A stretch of 64,000 nt of DNA from PALSA-1003 sp963791945. Lineage in GTDB: Bacteria > Pseudomonadota > Gammaproteobacteria > Burkholderiales > Casimicrobiaceae. Positions 1 through 8,213 of the stretch are shown one piece after another; positions within the stretch are counted from its first letter, which is position 1; each line of letters starts with the position of its first letter. Where the stretch lies: the NCBI GenBank assembly GCA_963791945.1, contig CAWBUD010000002.1:496001-560000 (forward strand). Reading direction: 5' to 3'. A program made the position numbers and the translations under genes. The notes beneath the pieces were generated by a model, which was not told where the DNA came from, ran no database searches, and was given only the letters and a program-made list of their open reading frames with translations.

Positions 1-347
1 CGGCGCTGCACCGGCGCGGCTATGCGCATTCGGTCGAGTCGTGGCGCGACGGCAAGCTGGTGGGCGGGCTGTACGGGGTGGCTATCGGACGCATGTTCTA
101 CGGCGAGTCGATGTTCGCGCGCGTGAGCGACGCCTCCAAGGTGGCGCTGGTGAAGCTCGTGGCGATGCTCAAGCACATGGACATGCCGATCATCGACTGC
201 CAGCAGGAAACGGATCACCTGGCCCGCTTCGGCGGGCGGCCGATCAGCCGACGGGTCTTTGCCGGCTGGCTCGGGCGGTTGGTACACTCGCCCAAGCCGA
301 CCGAAACCTGGGCGCAGGCCGCAGCGGCGGCGCCCGACGAGCCATGA
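1..347 (+). CDS. aat: Leucyl/phenylalanyl-tRNA--protein transferase, 3' part
   Basis: C-terminal 115 codons; the gene begins outside the window, in the frame whose first full codon is at base 3. Aat moves Leu or Phe from aminoacyl-tRNA to N-terminal Arg/Lys of proteins, marking them for ClpAP through the N-degron pathway in the cytoplasm. Visible family signatures are LHRRGYAHSVESW, VGGLYGVAIG, FYGESMF and the IDCQQETDHL stretch. The tail after GGRPISRR is variable and alanine-rich. The stop overlaps the bpt start (ATGA), so the two tagging enzymes are translationally coupled. Confidence 0.95.
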   Translation, partial: ALHRRGYAHSVESWRDGKLVGGLYGVAIGRMFYGESMFARVSDASKVALVKLVAMLKHMDMPIIDCQQETDHLARFGGRPISRRVFAGWLGRLVHSPKPTETWAQAAAAAPDEP

Positions 348-1063
348 CCAAGCTCAATGACATGCCGTTGGCGGCGTTGCAGTTCTACGCGACGGCGCCC
401 TATCCGTGCAGCTACCTGCCCGACCGCGCGGCGCGCTCGCAGGTGGCCACGCCGAGCCATCTCATCGACACGCGGGTCTACGGCGAACTCGTGCGCCTGG
501 GCTTTCGCCGCAGCGGCGCGTTCACCTATCGTCCGTATTGCGACCACTGCCGCGAGTGCGTGCCGGTGCGCGTGCCGGCCGTGTCGTTCGTGCCGACGCG
601 GGCGCAGCGGCGCTCGCTGCGCAAGCACGGGTCGCTCACCGCCGCGCAGCGCGACCTCGCGTTCGACATCGAGCACTACGCGCTTTACTTGAGGTATCAG
701 CGTCATCGCCATCCGGGCGGCGGCATGGACCAGGATAGCCGCGAGCAGTACCAGCACTTCCTGCTCCACAGCAACGTCACGACGGACCTGTTCGAGTTCC
801 GAGAGGACGGTCGGCTGCGCATGGTGAGTCTCGTCGATCGGCTGCACGACGGGCTGTCCTCCGTCTACACGTTCTACGATCCCGCGGTCGGGGGCGCGAG
901 CTACGGTACCTACAACGTCCTGTGGCAGATTCAACGCTGCCTGGAGCTCGGACTTCCCTTTCTCTACCTCGGCTATTGGATCGCGCAGAGCCGCAAGATG
1001 GCCTACAAGGCGACCTTCAGGCCGATCGAGGGGTTGGTGGAGGGGGTGTGGAGGGGGTTGTAG
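344..1063 (+). CDS. bpt: Aspartate/glutamate leucyltransferase
   Basis: 239 residues, full length for the bacterial arginyltransferase-like (ATE/Bpt) family. Bpt transfers Leu to N-terminal Asp or Glu, complementing Aat in N-degron marking. The N-terminal half has the cysteine-rich TYRPYCDHCRECVPVRVP segment (about residues 65-82). The C-terminal half has the acyltransferase core with SVYTFYDP, GTYNVLWQI, FLYLGYWI and KMAYKATFRP. The start is the ATG overlapping the aat stop; a longer reading frame upstream is only read-through of the aat region in another frame. In many betaproteobacteria this pair is followed by metabolic genes such as pyrD; here it is followed by the low-G+C signalling block. 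Confidence 0.94.
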   Translation: MTKLNDMPLAALQFYATAPYPCSYLPDRAARSQVATPSHLIDTRVYGELVRLGFRRSGAFTYRPYCDHCRECVPVRVPAVSFVPTRAQRRSLRKHGSLTAAQRDLAFDIEHYALYLRYQRHRHPGGGMDQDSREQYQHFLLHSNVTTDLFEFREDGRLRMVSLVDRLHDGLSSVYTFYDPAVGGASYGTYNVLWQIQRCLELGLPFLYLGYWIAQSRKMAYKATFRPIEGLVEGVWRGL

Positions 1064-1110
1064 GTTTACCGTAACGTCGCGCGGCAGGTCCCCAGCTTGT
1101 CGCCTTGCGC

Positions 1111-1908
1111 TTACCGCGTGATCTTGATGAGTCTTTGATTTACGGCCCGCGCGATAGCTTCATTTCGTGTCGCGACCGCGAGTTTGGTTCGGATCGAATC
1201 GAAGTGAAACTGTGCCGTCCGTGGCTTGATTCCCAAATGCTCGGCAACATCTTCCGTCGTTAATCCATTTGCTGCAAGCGTTAAGCATTGCTTCTCTCGG
1301 ACAGTAAGAGGAGCACCCTCCAACGCGGAGGGCATTCCGGCGTCTACGACCTTTCGCATGAAGAGCTCGTGGAAATAGCGCCCAAACGTAAGCATCGAGC
1401 CAAAGTTGTCGACGAGCATGGACCGCCGTTGTTCATCCACAATCGGCAGACATGAGTTGAGGCCTAGCATGACCGATGCCCGATTGCTATCGGGCAGAAT
1501 AAATGACACGCCACTGCAAATGCCATAGCTCGCCGCTTCATTAATAAACCTATCCAGTCGCTCTGATTCTCCGCGGTGAGTTGATTGATCCCACACATAT
1601 GGAAGTGTGGAGGACAACACGGCTTCAACGCGAGGATCGATTTCGATATATGCTGCCCGCTGGTAGCGCCTCGGCCACTCTGGGGGGACAGTCGTGAAAA
1701 AATAAATGTAACTATCTTGGTTGGGACGAATTTCAGTGGCAAGTCCATACATGAACGTATCAAAGCCGAGGGACCTCACAATCTTCGTCACCGCGGTAAC
1801 GAGATCCCCCCCTTGCGCGGCAGCATCAACAAGGGGCGCCATGATCGCTGGTGCCGGTGGGCTGTCCGCCATACGGACGGCCCGGATGTTCAGTTCGTGG
1901 AGACTCAT
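1111..1908 (-). CDS. LuxR-type quorum-sensing regulator (LuxR solo)
   Basis: 265 residues: N-terminal autoinducer-binding domain (about 30-185) and C-terminal LuxR HTH (about 198-262). Ligand-pocket positions typical of acyl-homoserine-lactone receptors are present: W78 and Y82 in EWPRRY, D91-P92 in EIDPRV, W106 in PYVWDQ and G133 in SGVSF. The HTH has LTVREKQCL, AANGLTTEDVAEHLGI and TAQFHFDSIRTKL. By eye it resembles LasR-type receptors. No luxI synthase lies in the window, so it is a solo here. It diverges from the rpfC-like gene across 271 bp. Base composition is clearly less G+C-rich than the flanking housekeeping genes, suggesting acquisition. Target genes are unknown. Confidence 0.9.
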   Translation of the reverse strand: MSLHELNIRAVRMADSPPAPAIMAPLVDAAAQGGDLVTAVTKIVRSLGFDTFMYGLATEIRPNQDSYIYFFTTVPPEWPRRYQRAAYIEIDPRVEAVLSSTLPYVWDQSTHRGESERLDRFINEAASYGICSGVSFILPDSNRASVMLGLNSCLPIVDEQRRSMLVDNFGSMLTFGRYFHELFMRKVVDAGMPSALEGAPLTVREKQCLTLAANGLTTEDVAEHLGIKPRTAQFHFDSIRTKLAVATRNEAIARAVNQRLIKITR

Positions 1909-2179
1909 AACCTCTCCCTTAAGAATGGCACCCTTGGCCCTCGCGCCATTCAGACTAACATCTAGTTCCTGCTTTGCGGATTAGACCTCTAGGCTAATGA
2001 GTCCGTGGGAGGACGCTTCGTGCCGCGGCACGGCCAAGGTTGCAATTCGGGTCACTTTGGGTAGATGATAGAAATGTCGATATTCCAATGGGTTAGCATT
2101 CACCCCACCAACGGCATGGTAGTTGCTAGGGGTTCTTGTGTATAACAATGGATAACAATATCGCCAACCTGATCCAGTC
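1909..2179. promoter_or_regulatory. Divergent intergenic region between the LuxR gene and the rpfC-like gene
   Basis: 271 bp without a gene. It holds an imperfect inverted repeat at 1981-1997 (outer arms TTAG/CTAA), a possible -10 (TATAAC, 2141-2146) on the plus strand, and a direct repeat ATAACAAT at 2142-2149 and 2152-2159 just upstream of the rpfC-like start. No convincing lux box and no clear -35 were found. By position it should carry both promoters and perhaps a regulator site, but that is inference. Confidence 0.35.
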
Positions 2180-4714
2180 GTGAAACACGTTCTTACCCGC
2201 TACGCGGTACTACGCGCACGCCTCAAGGCGCGCGCGGATACCGAACATGAGCAGGCGATTCTTCGGATCGTGATCGTCTCCCTCGTCTTGGCGTACATGG
2301 GTTTCGCCTATGCGCCCCAAAAAACCAGCTGGGGCCATGCTGAGCCGTTGCTCGTTTTCGGGCTTCTGGCCGACTTGGTACTCGCGATCGCATTGTTTAT
2401 CGCAATCTGTATATGGCCAGCTCCAAGCATCCCGCGGCGTTCGATTGGAATGTTCGCCGATGCGGGAGCTGCCACGTTCTGCATATTCTTGGCAGGGGAA
2501 CCCGGCGTATCGATGATAGGCGTCTATCTTTTCATTACGTTTGGGAATGGTTTCCGCTACGGGCGTACGTACCTATTCGCTTGTCAGGCGCTTTGCCTAA
2601 TAGGGTTCTCTGCCGCGCTTGTCTATGCGCCGTACTGGGTAATGCACCGTGTTGCCGGGTGGTGTTTGATGATCGCCCTTGTAGTGCTCCCGCTGTATGT
2701 CTCGACTTTACTTAAGCGAATCGAGCAGGCTCGTGCTAAGGCCGTGGAAGCAAGTCGAGCCAAGAGTTCCTTCTTGGCCAATATGAGCCACGAAATGCGC
2801 ACGCCGCTGAATGGGATAGTGGGTGTCGCTGATTTGCTCCAAACGACGAGTCTTGATTTACAGCAATCTGAGCTCATGCGACTGCTGCGGCATTCGGTCA
2901 TGCTTCTGCGTTCGCTTGTCGATGACGTCCTCGACATTTCGAAGATCGAGGCCGGAAGATTGACCATCGAGGTCGCAGAGTTCGACCTTCATGCGACTTT
3001 GAACGGTTTAGTCCGGCTCCTGCGGCCACACGCGCAGGCCAAAGGACTTAGCCTTCACGCGATGGTCGATCCCGCAATCGATTATCGCCTTCGGGGCGAT
3101 TCGCACCACCTCCGACAAGTGCTCCTGAATCTGCTTTCGAACGCCATAAAATTCACCGAGCGCGGTGAGATTGACGTCGACGTTTCACTTCTCGCCGAAA
3201 CCGCGGAGGGGCTTAAGGTTCGCTTCGAGGTACGGGACACGGGCATTGGTATCGGTGAAGACGTACAGGGAAGGATTTTCGAACGATTCGTTCAAGCCGA
3301 CGACTCGACAACAAGGCGATATGGGGGAACAGGTCTCGGTACGACGATCGCTAAGCAGCTTGTGGAATTGATGGGTGGTGCAATAGGAGTTAAGAGCACC
3401 CTCGGTGTCGGCAGCACCTTCTGGTTTGAGCTGCCACTGCTGAAGACGCCGCTGACCGTCACGCATGCATCGACCCTGAACGTCGATATCCGAGCGAGCA
3501 AGTCGGCGGCGATCTTAGTCGCAGATTTTCAAATCCGCGAAGGATTAGTTGCGCTCGTAGAGGACGCATGTAATAGCATGACCATCGCGGCGTCATTGGA
3601 AACAGTAATCCCACAATTCAGAAAGCTTCAAGAACAGGGTATTACCATCGGCGCAGTTGTTGTGGCAGGCAGTGTCGATTCTGCGTGCGATGTTTTTGAA
3701 CAAGTGTCGAACGAGCGGAGCGAGGCACCGATCGCCTTTATCTACATGTCACAAATGGCGCCGAGTGAGGCGGAGCTTGCGCGACTCCGTAACATAGATG
3801 GTGTTGCTTGCCTCAACTTCAGCGCCTCATCACGTGTCCTGCGAAACGCCATCCATGCTGCCGCGACGAGGAATACATCCGATTCGGCTGAGATCATTGA
3901 CCTTGGCCGGGTCTTGCAAGAGCAACGCCAACCGCTGCGGATTTTGGTCGCTGAAGATAACATCACCAATCAGACAATTATCCGAAAATTGCTTGAGAGC
4001 GCAGGTCACACCGTCTTACTTGCATCCGATGGCGAAGAAGCGCTCGACCTCTACGAAGCAGGCCAGGCTGAACTTGCCATTCTTGACTTCAATATGCCAG
4101 AGCGTAGCGGGCTCGAAGTGGTCACAGCTATCAGGACGATGGAGCCGACGGGCACGCGGCTGCCTGTAATTATCTTATCCGCGTCCGTCACAACAGAAGC
4201 ACGCGATCGTGCGAGAACGGCTGGGGCAGACGAGTTTGTTGGCAAGCCTTTTGAGGCTGCCGGATTACTTCAGGTGATCGATCGGTTGGCGCGACGTGCG
4301 ACACGCGGTCATCAGTCCCGCTTTAGGGCAGCCGCCGCTGCTCAGCCAGCTACCGTGGCACTAATCGACCACCGTAGGATTCAGGAGGTGCAACGGATCT
4401 CGAAGGACGCAGCTTTCATTGCACAGCTCCTGGGCGGGTTCCGGGGCGACGTCGAGACGCTACTAAAGCGCCTGGACGCAGCTCTTGCCGCTGAGCAGCG
4501 CTCTGCCCTTGCCGATATAACACACGCCATCCGTGGGGCGGCGCTCGGGGTTGGTGCTCAGCAACTGGCTGCACGGTGCGAGAGCATTGAGCAGGCCGCT
4601 ACGAGTGCTCATCTGGGCCAACTCCGGGACCTAGTTGCGGAGATGCGTCGCTGCTTCAACGCAACCTCCGCTCAGCTCACTACTTATACTGCGAACAAAG
4701 CCGGGGCGTCTTAG
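2180..4714 (+). CDS. rpfC: RpfC-like hybrid sensor histidine kinase (DSF sensor)
   Basis: 844 residues starting at GTG. The N terminus has the RpfC-type input module: a short cytoplasmic stretch with ARADTEHEQ, then about five membrane segments (30-175) with FGNGFRYG. Then come HisKA with H204 (NMSHEMRTPLNG), HATPase_c (N box NLLSNAIKF, DTGIG, GGTGLGTTIAK), a degenerate receiver-like stretch (about 443-562), a true receiver (587-705; D636 in LDFNMP) and an HPt domain with H782 (THAIRGAA). This matches the order in Xanthomonas RpfC, which autophosphorylates on DSF binding, relays to RpfG and restrains RpfF. It converges on the rpfF-like gene with a 14-bp gap, as in Xanthomonas. Composition is less G+C-rich than the neighbourhood. 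Confidence 0.88.
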   Translation: MKHVLTRYAVLRARLKARADTEHEQAILRIVIVSLVLAYMGFAYAPQKTSWGHAEPLLVFGLLADLVLAIALFIAICIWPAPSIPRRSIGMFADAGAATFCIFLAGEPGVSMIGVYLFITFGNGFRYGRTYLFACQALCLIGFSAALVYAPYWVMHRVAGWCLMIALVVLPLYVSTLLKRIEQARAKAVEASRAKSSFLANMSHEMRTPLNGIVGVADLLQTTSLDLQQSELMRLLRHSVMLLRSLVDDVLDISKIEAGRLTIEVAEFDLHATLNGLVRLLRPHAQAKGLSLHAMVDPAIDYRLRGDSHHLRQVLLNLLSNAIKFTERGEIDVDVSLLAETAEGLKVRFEVRDTGIGIGEDVQGRIFERFVQADDSTTRRYGGTGLGTTIAKQLVELMGGAIGVKSTLGVGSTFWFELPLLKTPLTVTHASTLNVDIRASKSAAILVADFQIREGLVALVEDACNSMTIAASLETVIPQFRKLQEQGITIGAVVVAGSVDSACDVFEQVSNERSEAPIAFIYMSQMAPSEAELARLRNIDGVACLNFSASSRVLRNAIHAAATRNTSDSAEIIDLGRVLQEQRQPLRILVAEDNITNQTIIRKLLESAGHTVLLASDGEEALDLYEAGQAELAILDFNMPERSGLEVVTAIRTMEPTGTRLPVIILSASVTTEARDRARTAGADEFVGKPFEAAGLLQVIDRLARRATRGHQSRFRAAAAAQPATVALIDHRRIQEVQRISKDAAFIAQLLGGFRGDVETLLKRLDAALAAEQRSALADITHAIRGAALGVGAQQLAARCESIEQAATSAHLGQLRDLVAEMRRCFNATSAQLTTYTANKAGAS

Positions 4715-4728
4715 TTAAGTCTTATCTC

Positions 4729-5667
4729 CTATCCGTTGCTGACTAGGGCGATCTCCGCCGGCGCGTATAACGATTCCACAAACGCATCTTCGGGCGACGA
4801 TCTCAGCAGCTTGTCCTGTGCTCTGACCAAGTGCGTCATCATCCGAAGATCTCGTGTTTCGAGGTGGAGAGCCGCGTCGACCCAAACGTCTACGATAGCC
4901 TTGAGCTCCGAGAGTTCTACGGGAAGGAAATGCAGCTTGGCGCGCTTTAATGCGCGGTACGCATTTTGGCGGCGGCTACGATTTTGGATGAACTGTCTAG
5001 TCGTCGCAAGGCCGAGGCCGTCTTCAACGACCTCATCAATCACACCGAGGTCGTGCATCTCTTTGGCCGTAAAGACCTGGCCGCTATTGATGATCTCCTC
5101 AGCCCTATTGAGCCCGATTCGCCGTCCGAGGAAGCTTAACGCCCCCATGCCCGGAAACATGTTAAACAGAATTTCGGGAAACGACATCGTCGCACTTCGC
5201 TCTGCAATGATCACATCGGTAGCCAATGCAGCTTCAAAGCCCCCACCCAAGGCTTTACCTTGCAGGAGCGAGATGGAAGTTATATGGGCGCCAAAACCGA
5301 CAGCGCGCCGATACTGATTGTCGACGCACAGATGTGCATAATACGAAAGCTGATCGCGATCCTTCCGCAGGATCGCCTCAGTAAACATACTTAGATCGCC
5401 GCCGAGGTTGAAGACACCAGGAACGCGGCTTCCGAATACCACATAGTTAACGCGTTCTAGACGGCCCGAATTGTAGAAGTGCCCTTGGTGAAGCTCTAAC
5501 GCTTGTTCGCTGCGTTGAATCTCTTCCAGTAGCACTGGATTGAAGCAGGGTCTTGGGGCCGGCTTCATCCACGAGAAGAGCGTGCCAAGTTCTCCATCGA
5601 ACTCAAGTTCGAGCTGCGTTAAGGTTCGCGGCGAGATAAGAGTCGGAAAATCGACGACAGCATTCAT
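4729..5667 (-). CDS. rpfF: RpfF-like DSF synthase (crotonase family)
   Basis: 312 residues, crotonase fold. RpfF makes cis-2-unsaturated fatty acid signals (DSF/BDSF) from acyl-ACP by combined dehydratase and thioesterase activity. The two RpfF-specific catalytic glutamates are seen: E145 in LGGGFEAAL and E165 in SFPEILFNMFPGMGA, with VFNLGGDLSMF forming part of the pocket. The protein is about 20 residues longer at the N terminus than Xanthomonas RpfF. The start is supported by GGGGAGG about 4 nt upstream. The C-terminal part (ARALKRAK-like helix, RMMTHLVRAQ) also fits. A plain enoyl-CoA hydratase is the alternative, but the neighbours and both glutamates favour RpfF. Confidence 0.9.
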   Translation of the reverse strand: MNAVVDFPTLISPRTLTQLELEFDGELGTLFSWMKPAPRPCFNPVLLEEIQRSEQALELHQGHFYNSGRLERVNYVVFGSRVPGVFNLGGDLSMFTEAILRKDRDQLSYYAHLCVDNQYRRAVGFGAHITSISLLQGKALGGGFEAALATDVIIAERSATMSFPEILFNMFPGMGALSFLGRRIGLNRAEEIINSGQVFTAKEMHDLGVIDEVVEDGLGLATTRQFIQNRSRRQNAYRALKRAKLHFLPVELSELKAIVDVWVDAALHLETRDLRMMTHLVRAQDKLLRSSPEDAFVESLYAPAEIALVSNG

Positions 5668-6088
5668 AGCGCCTCCCCAGATAAGTCAACGTGGAATCCC
5701 CGGAACACATCAAGTGGAGTAGAGCCCCGATCGTATTGTGGCGCACAAACTGGCCAGTTTCCAGAGCCGGTTGCGCTTAGGTTATGGATACTTTGCGCCA
5801 GATCAACGATTGGGCCCGAAAAGCCACCGTTGTCGCAAGCCGGTTTAGCGAAACTGTGGCCTACATTGAATGACCGGCAAGTCGTTCGCGGTAGTCGCGC
5901 TAGATGCGAGAAATATTTCCTAAAACAACTAGATACGGCCGAGGATTGCAAATCGCGTGCGGGAAATTGACAGGTTGTGGGCCACCAGTTGGGTCAACAT
6001 ATCCCCGAAAAGATTTGGAATATTTCAAATGTCGCAGCACTACAACAGACCGTAAAGTGACCGCACTCGGTCTCGCGCCACCATTCAG
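5668..6088. other. Gene-poor spacer between rpfF-like and rpfG-like genes
   Basis: 421 bp with mixed, lower G+C composition. The minus strand carries an open stretch of 95 codons ending in an ATGA overlap with the rpfF-like start (5664-5951), but its translation has no recognisable motif and I do not call it a gene. No strong promoter, terminator with a U-tract, repeat or tRNA was seen. The rpfF-like promoter should lie here. Confidence 0.5.
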
Positions 6089-7198
6089 TTAGGCGTCGCT
6101 ATACGCCGCATGTATCTCCCTCACCCTCTCGATCCCCGCCGCGAACGCGTCGACGCAGTTGGCGTCGAAGTGCTTCGTCTTTTGTGAGTGCAGGTAGGCG
6201 AATCCGTCCTCGATCTTCCACGGCTGCTTATAGGGCCGCACGGTGACGAGCGCATCGAACACGTCGGCCACGGCGACGATGCGTGCCACGATCGGGATGT
6301 CCTCGCCGTGCAGTCCCGTCGGGTAGCCCGAGCCGTCGTACTTCTCGTGGTGTCCGAGGGCGATGATCGCGCCCATGGAAAGGTATTTCGACGGGCTGCC
6401 CTTGAGGATGTCGTAGCCGATCCGAGGGTGTCCCTTCATCACCGTCTCCTCTTCGTTAGAGAGCGGTCCGCCCTTGAGCAGGATCGAATCCGGAATGCCG
6501 ATCTTGCCGATGTCGTGCATCGGCGCGGCGAACTCGAGCACGTGGATGGTCTCCGGGGCGAGCCCGAGATTGGTCCCGATGAGTGCCGAGTACTTGGCCA
6601 TCCGAGCGAGATGGTTGCCGGTCGTGCGGTCGCGGAATTCGCCGGCCTTGGCGAGCTTGGAGAGCGTTTCGAGCTCGCGCTCGTGGATCTCGGCCACCGA
6701 CTTGTCGACCTGGTACTGGAGCACGCGCGCCTGGTCGGAGAGCACGATCTTGTGCCGGCGGAGCTCCAGCAGGTTCGCGCAGCGGGCGCGCGTCTCGTGC
6801 TCGTCGAGCGGCTTGATCAGGAAGTCGGTCGCGCCGGCTTCGAGCGCTTCGTAGCGCACCTTGCGGTCGTCGACCACGGTGATCACCACGATCGGCACGT
6901 CGATGCAATGCGCCAGGGAACGCAGTTGCCGCACGAGCTGGATGCCGTCGAACTCCGGCAGCTTGTAATCGGTGAGGATCATGTCGACGCGGTTGCTGCG
7001 GCAATATTCCAGCGCGCGGCTCGGCGTGTCGAACAGCTCCAGATTCAGCTTGCCGTCGATCTGCCGGACAATCTCTGCGAGCAGCAAGCGGCTGCTGAAG
7101 AGATCGTCGATGATCACGACGGTGTTCTTCTGCGCGCGCGCGAGAGCCAGCTCGGCGACGACGCCGGTCTTCTCCGCCCGATGATGGACGACGCTCAT
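6089..7198 (-). CDS. rpfG: RpfG-like response regulator with HD-GYP phosphodiesterase domain
   Basis: 369 residues. An N-terminal receiver (about 25-145) has acidic residues VVIIDD, phospho-acceptor MILTDYKLP and FLIKPLD. It is joined by a coiled stretch to an HD-GYP domain (about 185-365) with EFRDRTTGNH, HDIGKIGIPD, HHEKYDGSGYP and VADVFDALVTVRPYK. RpfG receives phosphate from RpfC and degrades cyclic-di-GMP. The GYP motif is intact, so activity is expected. The ATG at 7198 is preceded by GGAGAGG about 6 nt upstream; longer in-frame sequence runs back through the tRNA-Pro gene and is not coding. G+C content matches the core chromosome, unlike the rpfC/rpfF-like genes. Confidence 0.9.
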   Translation of the reverse strand: MSVVHHRAEKTGVVAELALARAQKNTVVIIDDLFSSRLLLAEIVRQIDGKLNLELFDTPSRALEYCRSNRVDMILTDYKLPEFDGIQLVRQLRSLAHCIDVPIVVITVVDDRKVRYEALEAGATDFLIKPLDEHETRARCANLLELRRHKIVLSDQARVLQYQVDKSVAEIHERELETLSKLAKAGEFRDRTTGNHLARMAKYSALIGTNLGLAPETIHVLEFAAPMHDIGKIGIPDSILLKGGPLSNEEETVMKGHPRIGYDILKGSPSKYLSMGAIIALGHHEKYDGSGYPTGLHGEDIPIVARIVAVADVFDALVTVRPYKQPWKIEDGFAYLHSQKTKHFDANCVDAFAAGIERVREIHAAYSDA

Positions 7199-7411
7199 AA
7201 AGGCCTCTCCGCGCTGATTCCCGGGTTCGCCAGGAATGCAGCAATCATGCCGTCTACGGGTTGACAGTTCTTGTTCTCGGCCAAGAACCCGCCGGTCGCG
7301 GGCTCGTGAATGGCCGGCGCAGGGCCGATCGATAACAACGCCCGCCGCGAGATGGGATGCGGCGGCACGATCGGCGCCCGACGGCACTTCGGCCGCTCGT
7401 CCGAGGAAAAA

Positions 7412-7488
7412 TGGTCGGGGCGAGAGGATTTGAACCTCCGGCCCCCTGCACCCCATGCAGGTGCGCTACCAGGCTGCGCCACGCCCCG
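7412..7488 (-). tRNA. tRNA-Pro (GGG)
   Basis: 77 nt with encoded CCA. Acceptor arms CGGGGCG and CGCCCCG pair perfectly. The anticodon stem CCTGC/GCAGG encloses loop ATGGGGT, giving anticodon GGG. The T-arm contains GGTTCAAATCC. It lies just downstream of the merR-type gene on the same strand, a common betaproteobacterial arrangement. A T-run follows the CCA. Confidence 0.97.
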
Positions 7489-7514
7489 ACTCGTCGCGTA
7501 TTGTACTCGCGCCC

Positions 7515-7910
7515 TCACGAGCCGTCCCTCAGGATATGACGGATCTCCTCGATCCTCTCCCGGATCTGGGCCGGCGAAAGGCCCTCGTCCTTGCCGTTGC
7601 CGGAATGGGCGGGCGTCACGGCGGGCGTCTCGACCAGCACGTCGGCCTCCAGCCGATGGCGGGCGCCGTTGATGGTGAAGCCCTGCTCATAGAGCAGATC
7701 CCGGATGCGCCGGATGAGCAGGACTTCGTGATGCTGGTAGTAGCGGCGGTTGCCTCGGCGCTTGATGGGCTTGAGCTGCGTAAACTCCTGCTCCCAATAG
7801 CGAAGCACGTGTGGCTTGACCGCACACAGGTCGCTCACCTCGCCGATAGTGAAGTAGCGCTTGGCGGGGATGGGCGGTAAGTCGGTCTTAATCTGCCGGG
7901 GCTCCGACAT
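7515..7910 (-). CDS. MerR-family transcriptional regulator downstream of ihfA
   Basis: 131 residues. N-terminal MerR winged helix (about 19-88) with YFTIGEVSDLCAVKPHVLRYWE and a wing around RRGNRRYYQHHEV, followed by an effector-free helical tail ending in SPAQIRERIEEIRHIL. No cysteine or ligand-binding domain of the metal-sensing type is seen, so it is an MlrA-like short MerR protein. The start overlaps the ihfA end by 23 bp, placing it in one transcript with ihfA and pheST. Its targets cannot be told from sequence. Confidence 0.88.
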   Translation of the reverse strand: MSEPRQIKTDLPPIPAKRYFTIGEVSDLCAVKPHVLRYWEQEFTQLKPIKRRGNRRYYQHHEVLLIRRIRDLLYEQGFTINGARHRLEADVLVETPAVTPAHSGNGKDEGLSPAQIRERIEEIRHILRDGS

Positions 7911-8196
7911 GGTTCGCAGCTTCGACCATTGCCTTCAGTTTCTGGCTGGCGTGGAAGGTGACCACCCGACGCGCGGTAATCGGGATTTCTTCGCCGGTCT
8001 TTGGATTGCGTCCGGGCCGCTGGGGTTTTTCGCGGAGCTGGAAATTACCGAAACCCGAAAGCTTGACGCTGTCGCCGGCCTCCAGCGCGATCCGGATTTC
8101 CTCGAAGAACCGCTCGACCATGTCCTTGGCTTCGCGCTTGTTCAACCCGAGCTGCTCAAACAGCAAATCGGCGAGTTCAGCTTTCGTAAGCGTCAT
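7888..8196 (-). CDS. ihfA: Integration host factor subunit alpha
   Basis: 102 residues from the chosen ATG at 8196 (MTLTKAELADLLFE), matching the normal N terminus of IHF-alpha. An upstream in-frame ATG at 8211 would add five residues. IHF is a heterodimeric DNA-bending protein. Family signatures are SVKLSGFGNF, the DNA-intercalating arm RPGRNPKTGEEIPI and ARRVVTFHASQKLK. It follows pheT by 17 bp on the same strand, the classical pheT-ihfA linkage. The upstream sequence has GGGGA as a modest ribosome binding site. Confidence 0.96.
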   Translation of the reverse strand: MTLTKAELADLLFEQLGLNKREAKDMVERFFEEIRIALEAGDSVKLSGFGNFQLREKPQRPGRNPKTGEEIPITARRVVTFHASQKLKAMVEAANHVGAPAD

Positions 8197-8213
8197 CGGA
8201 GTCCCCGGCATCC

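Noticed and set aside
1981..1997. Imperfect palindrome TTAG...CTAA as a possible lux box
   Set aside because: Only the outer four bases pair well, and it lacks the lux-box core. It is noted within the intergenic feature but not claimed.
2150..2160. GGATAACAAT resembling part of the lac operator
   Set aside because: Only a half-site by chance in an AT-rich stretch, and there is no LacI-type regulator nearby.
5664..5951. 95-codon open stretch upstream of the rpfF-like gene with ATGA overlap
   Set aside because: The translation has no recognisable motif, unusual composition and no clear ribosome binding site. The overlap alone is weak evidence.
6188..7264. Long plus-strand open frame opposite rpfG
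   Set aside because: It is antisense to a clear HD-GYP gene; high G+C makes such shadow frames common. The same holds for other long antisense frames, such as those opposite thrS, lon, clpX, guaB and the giant glycosyltransferase gene.
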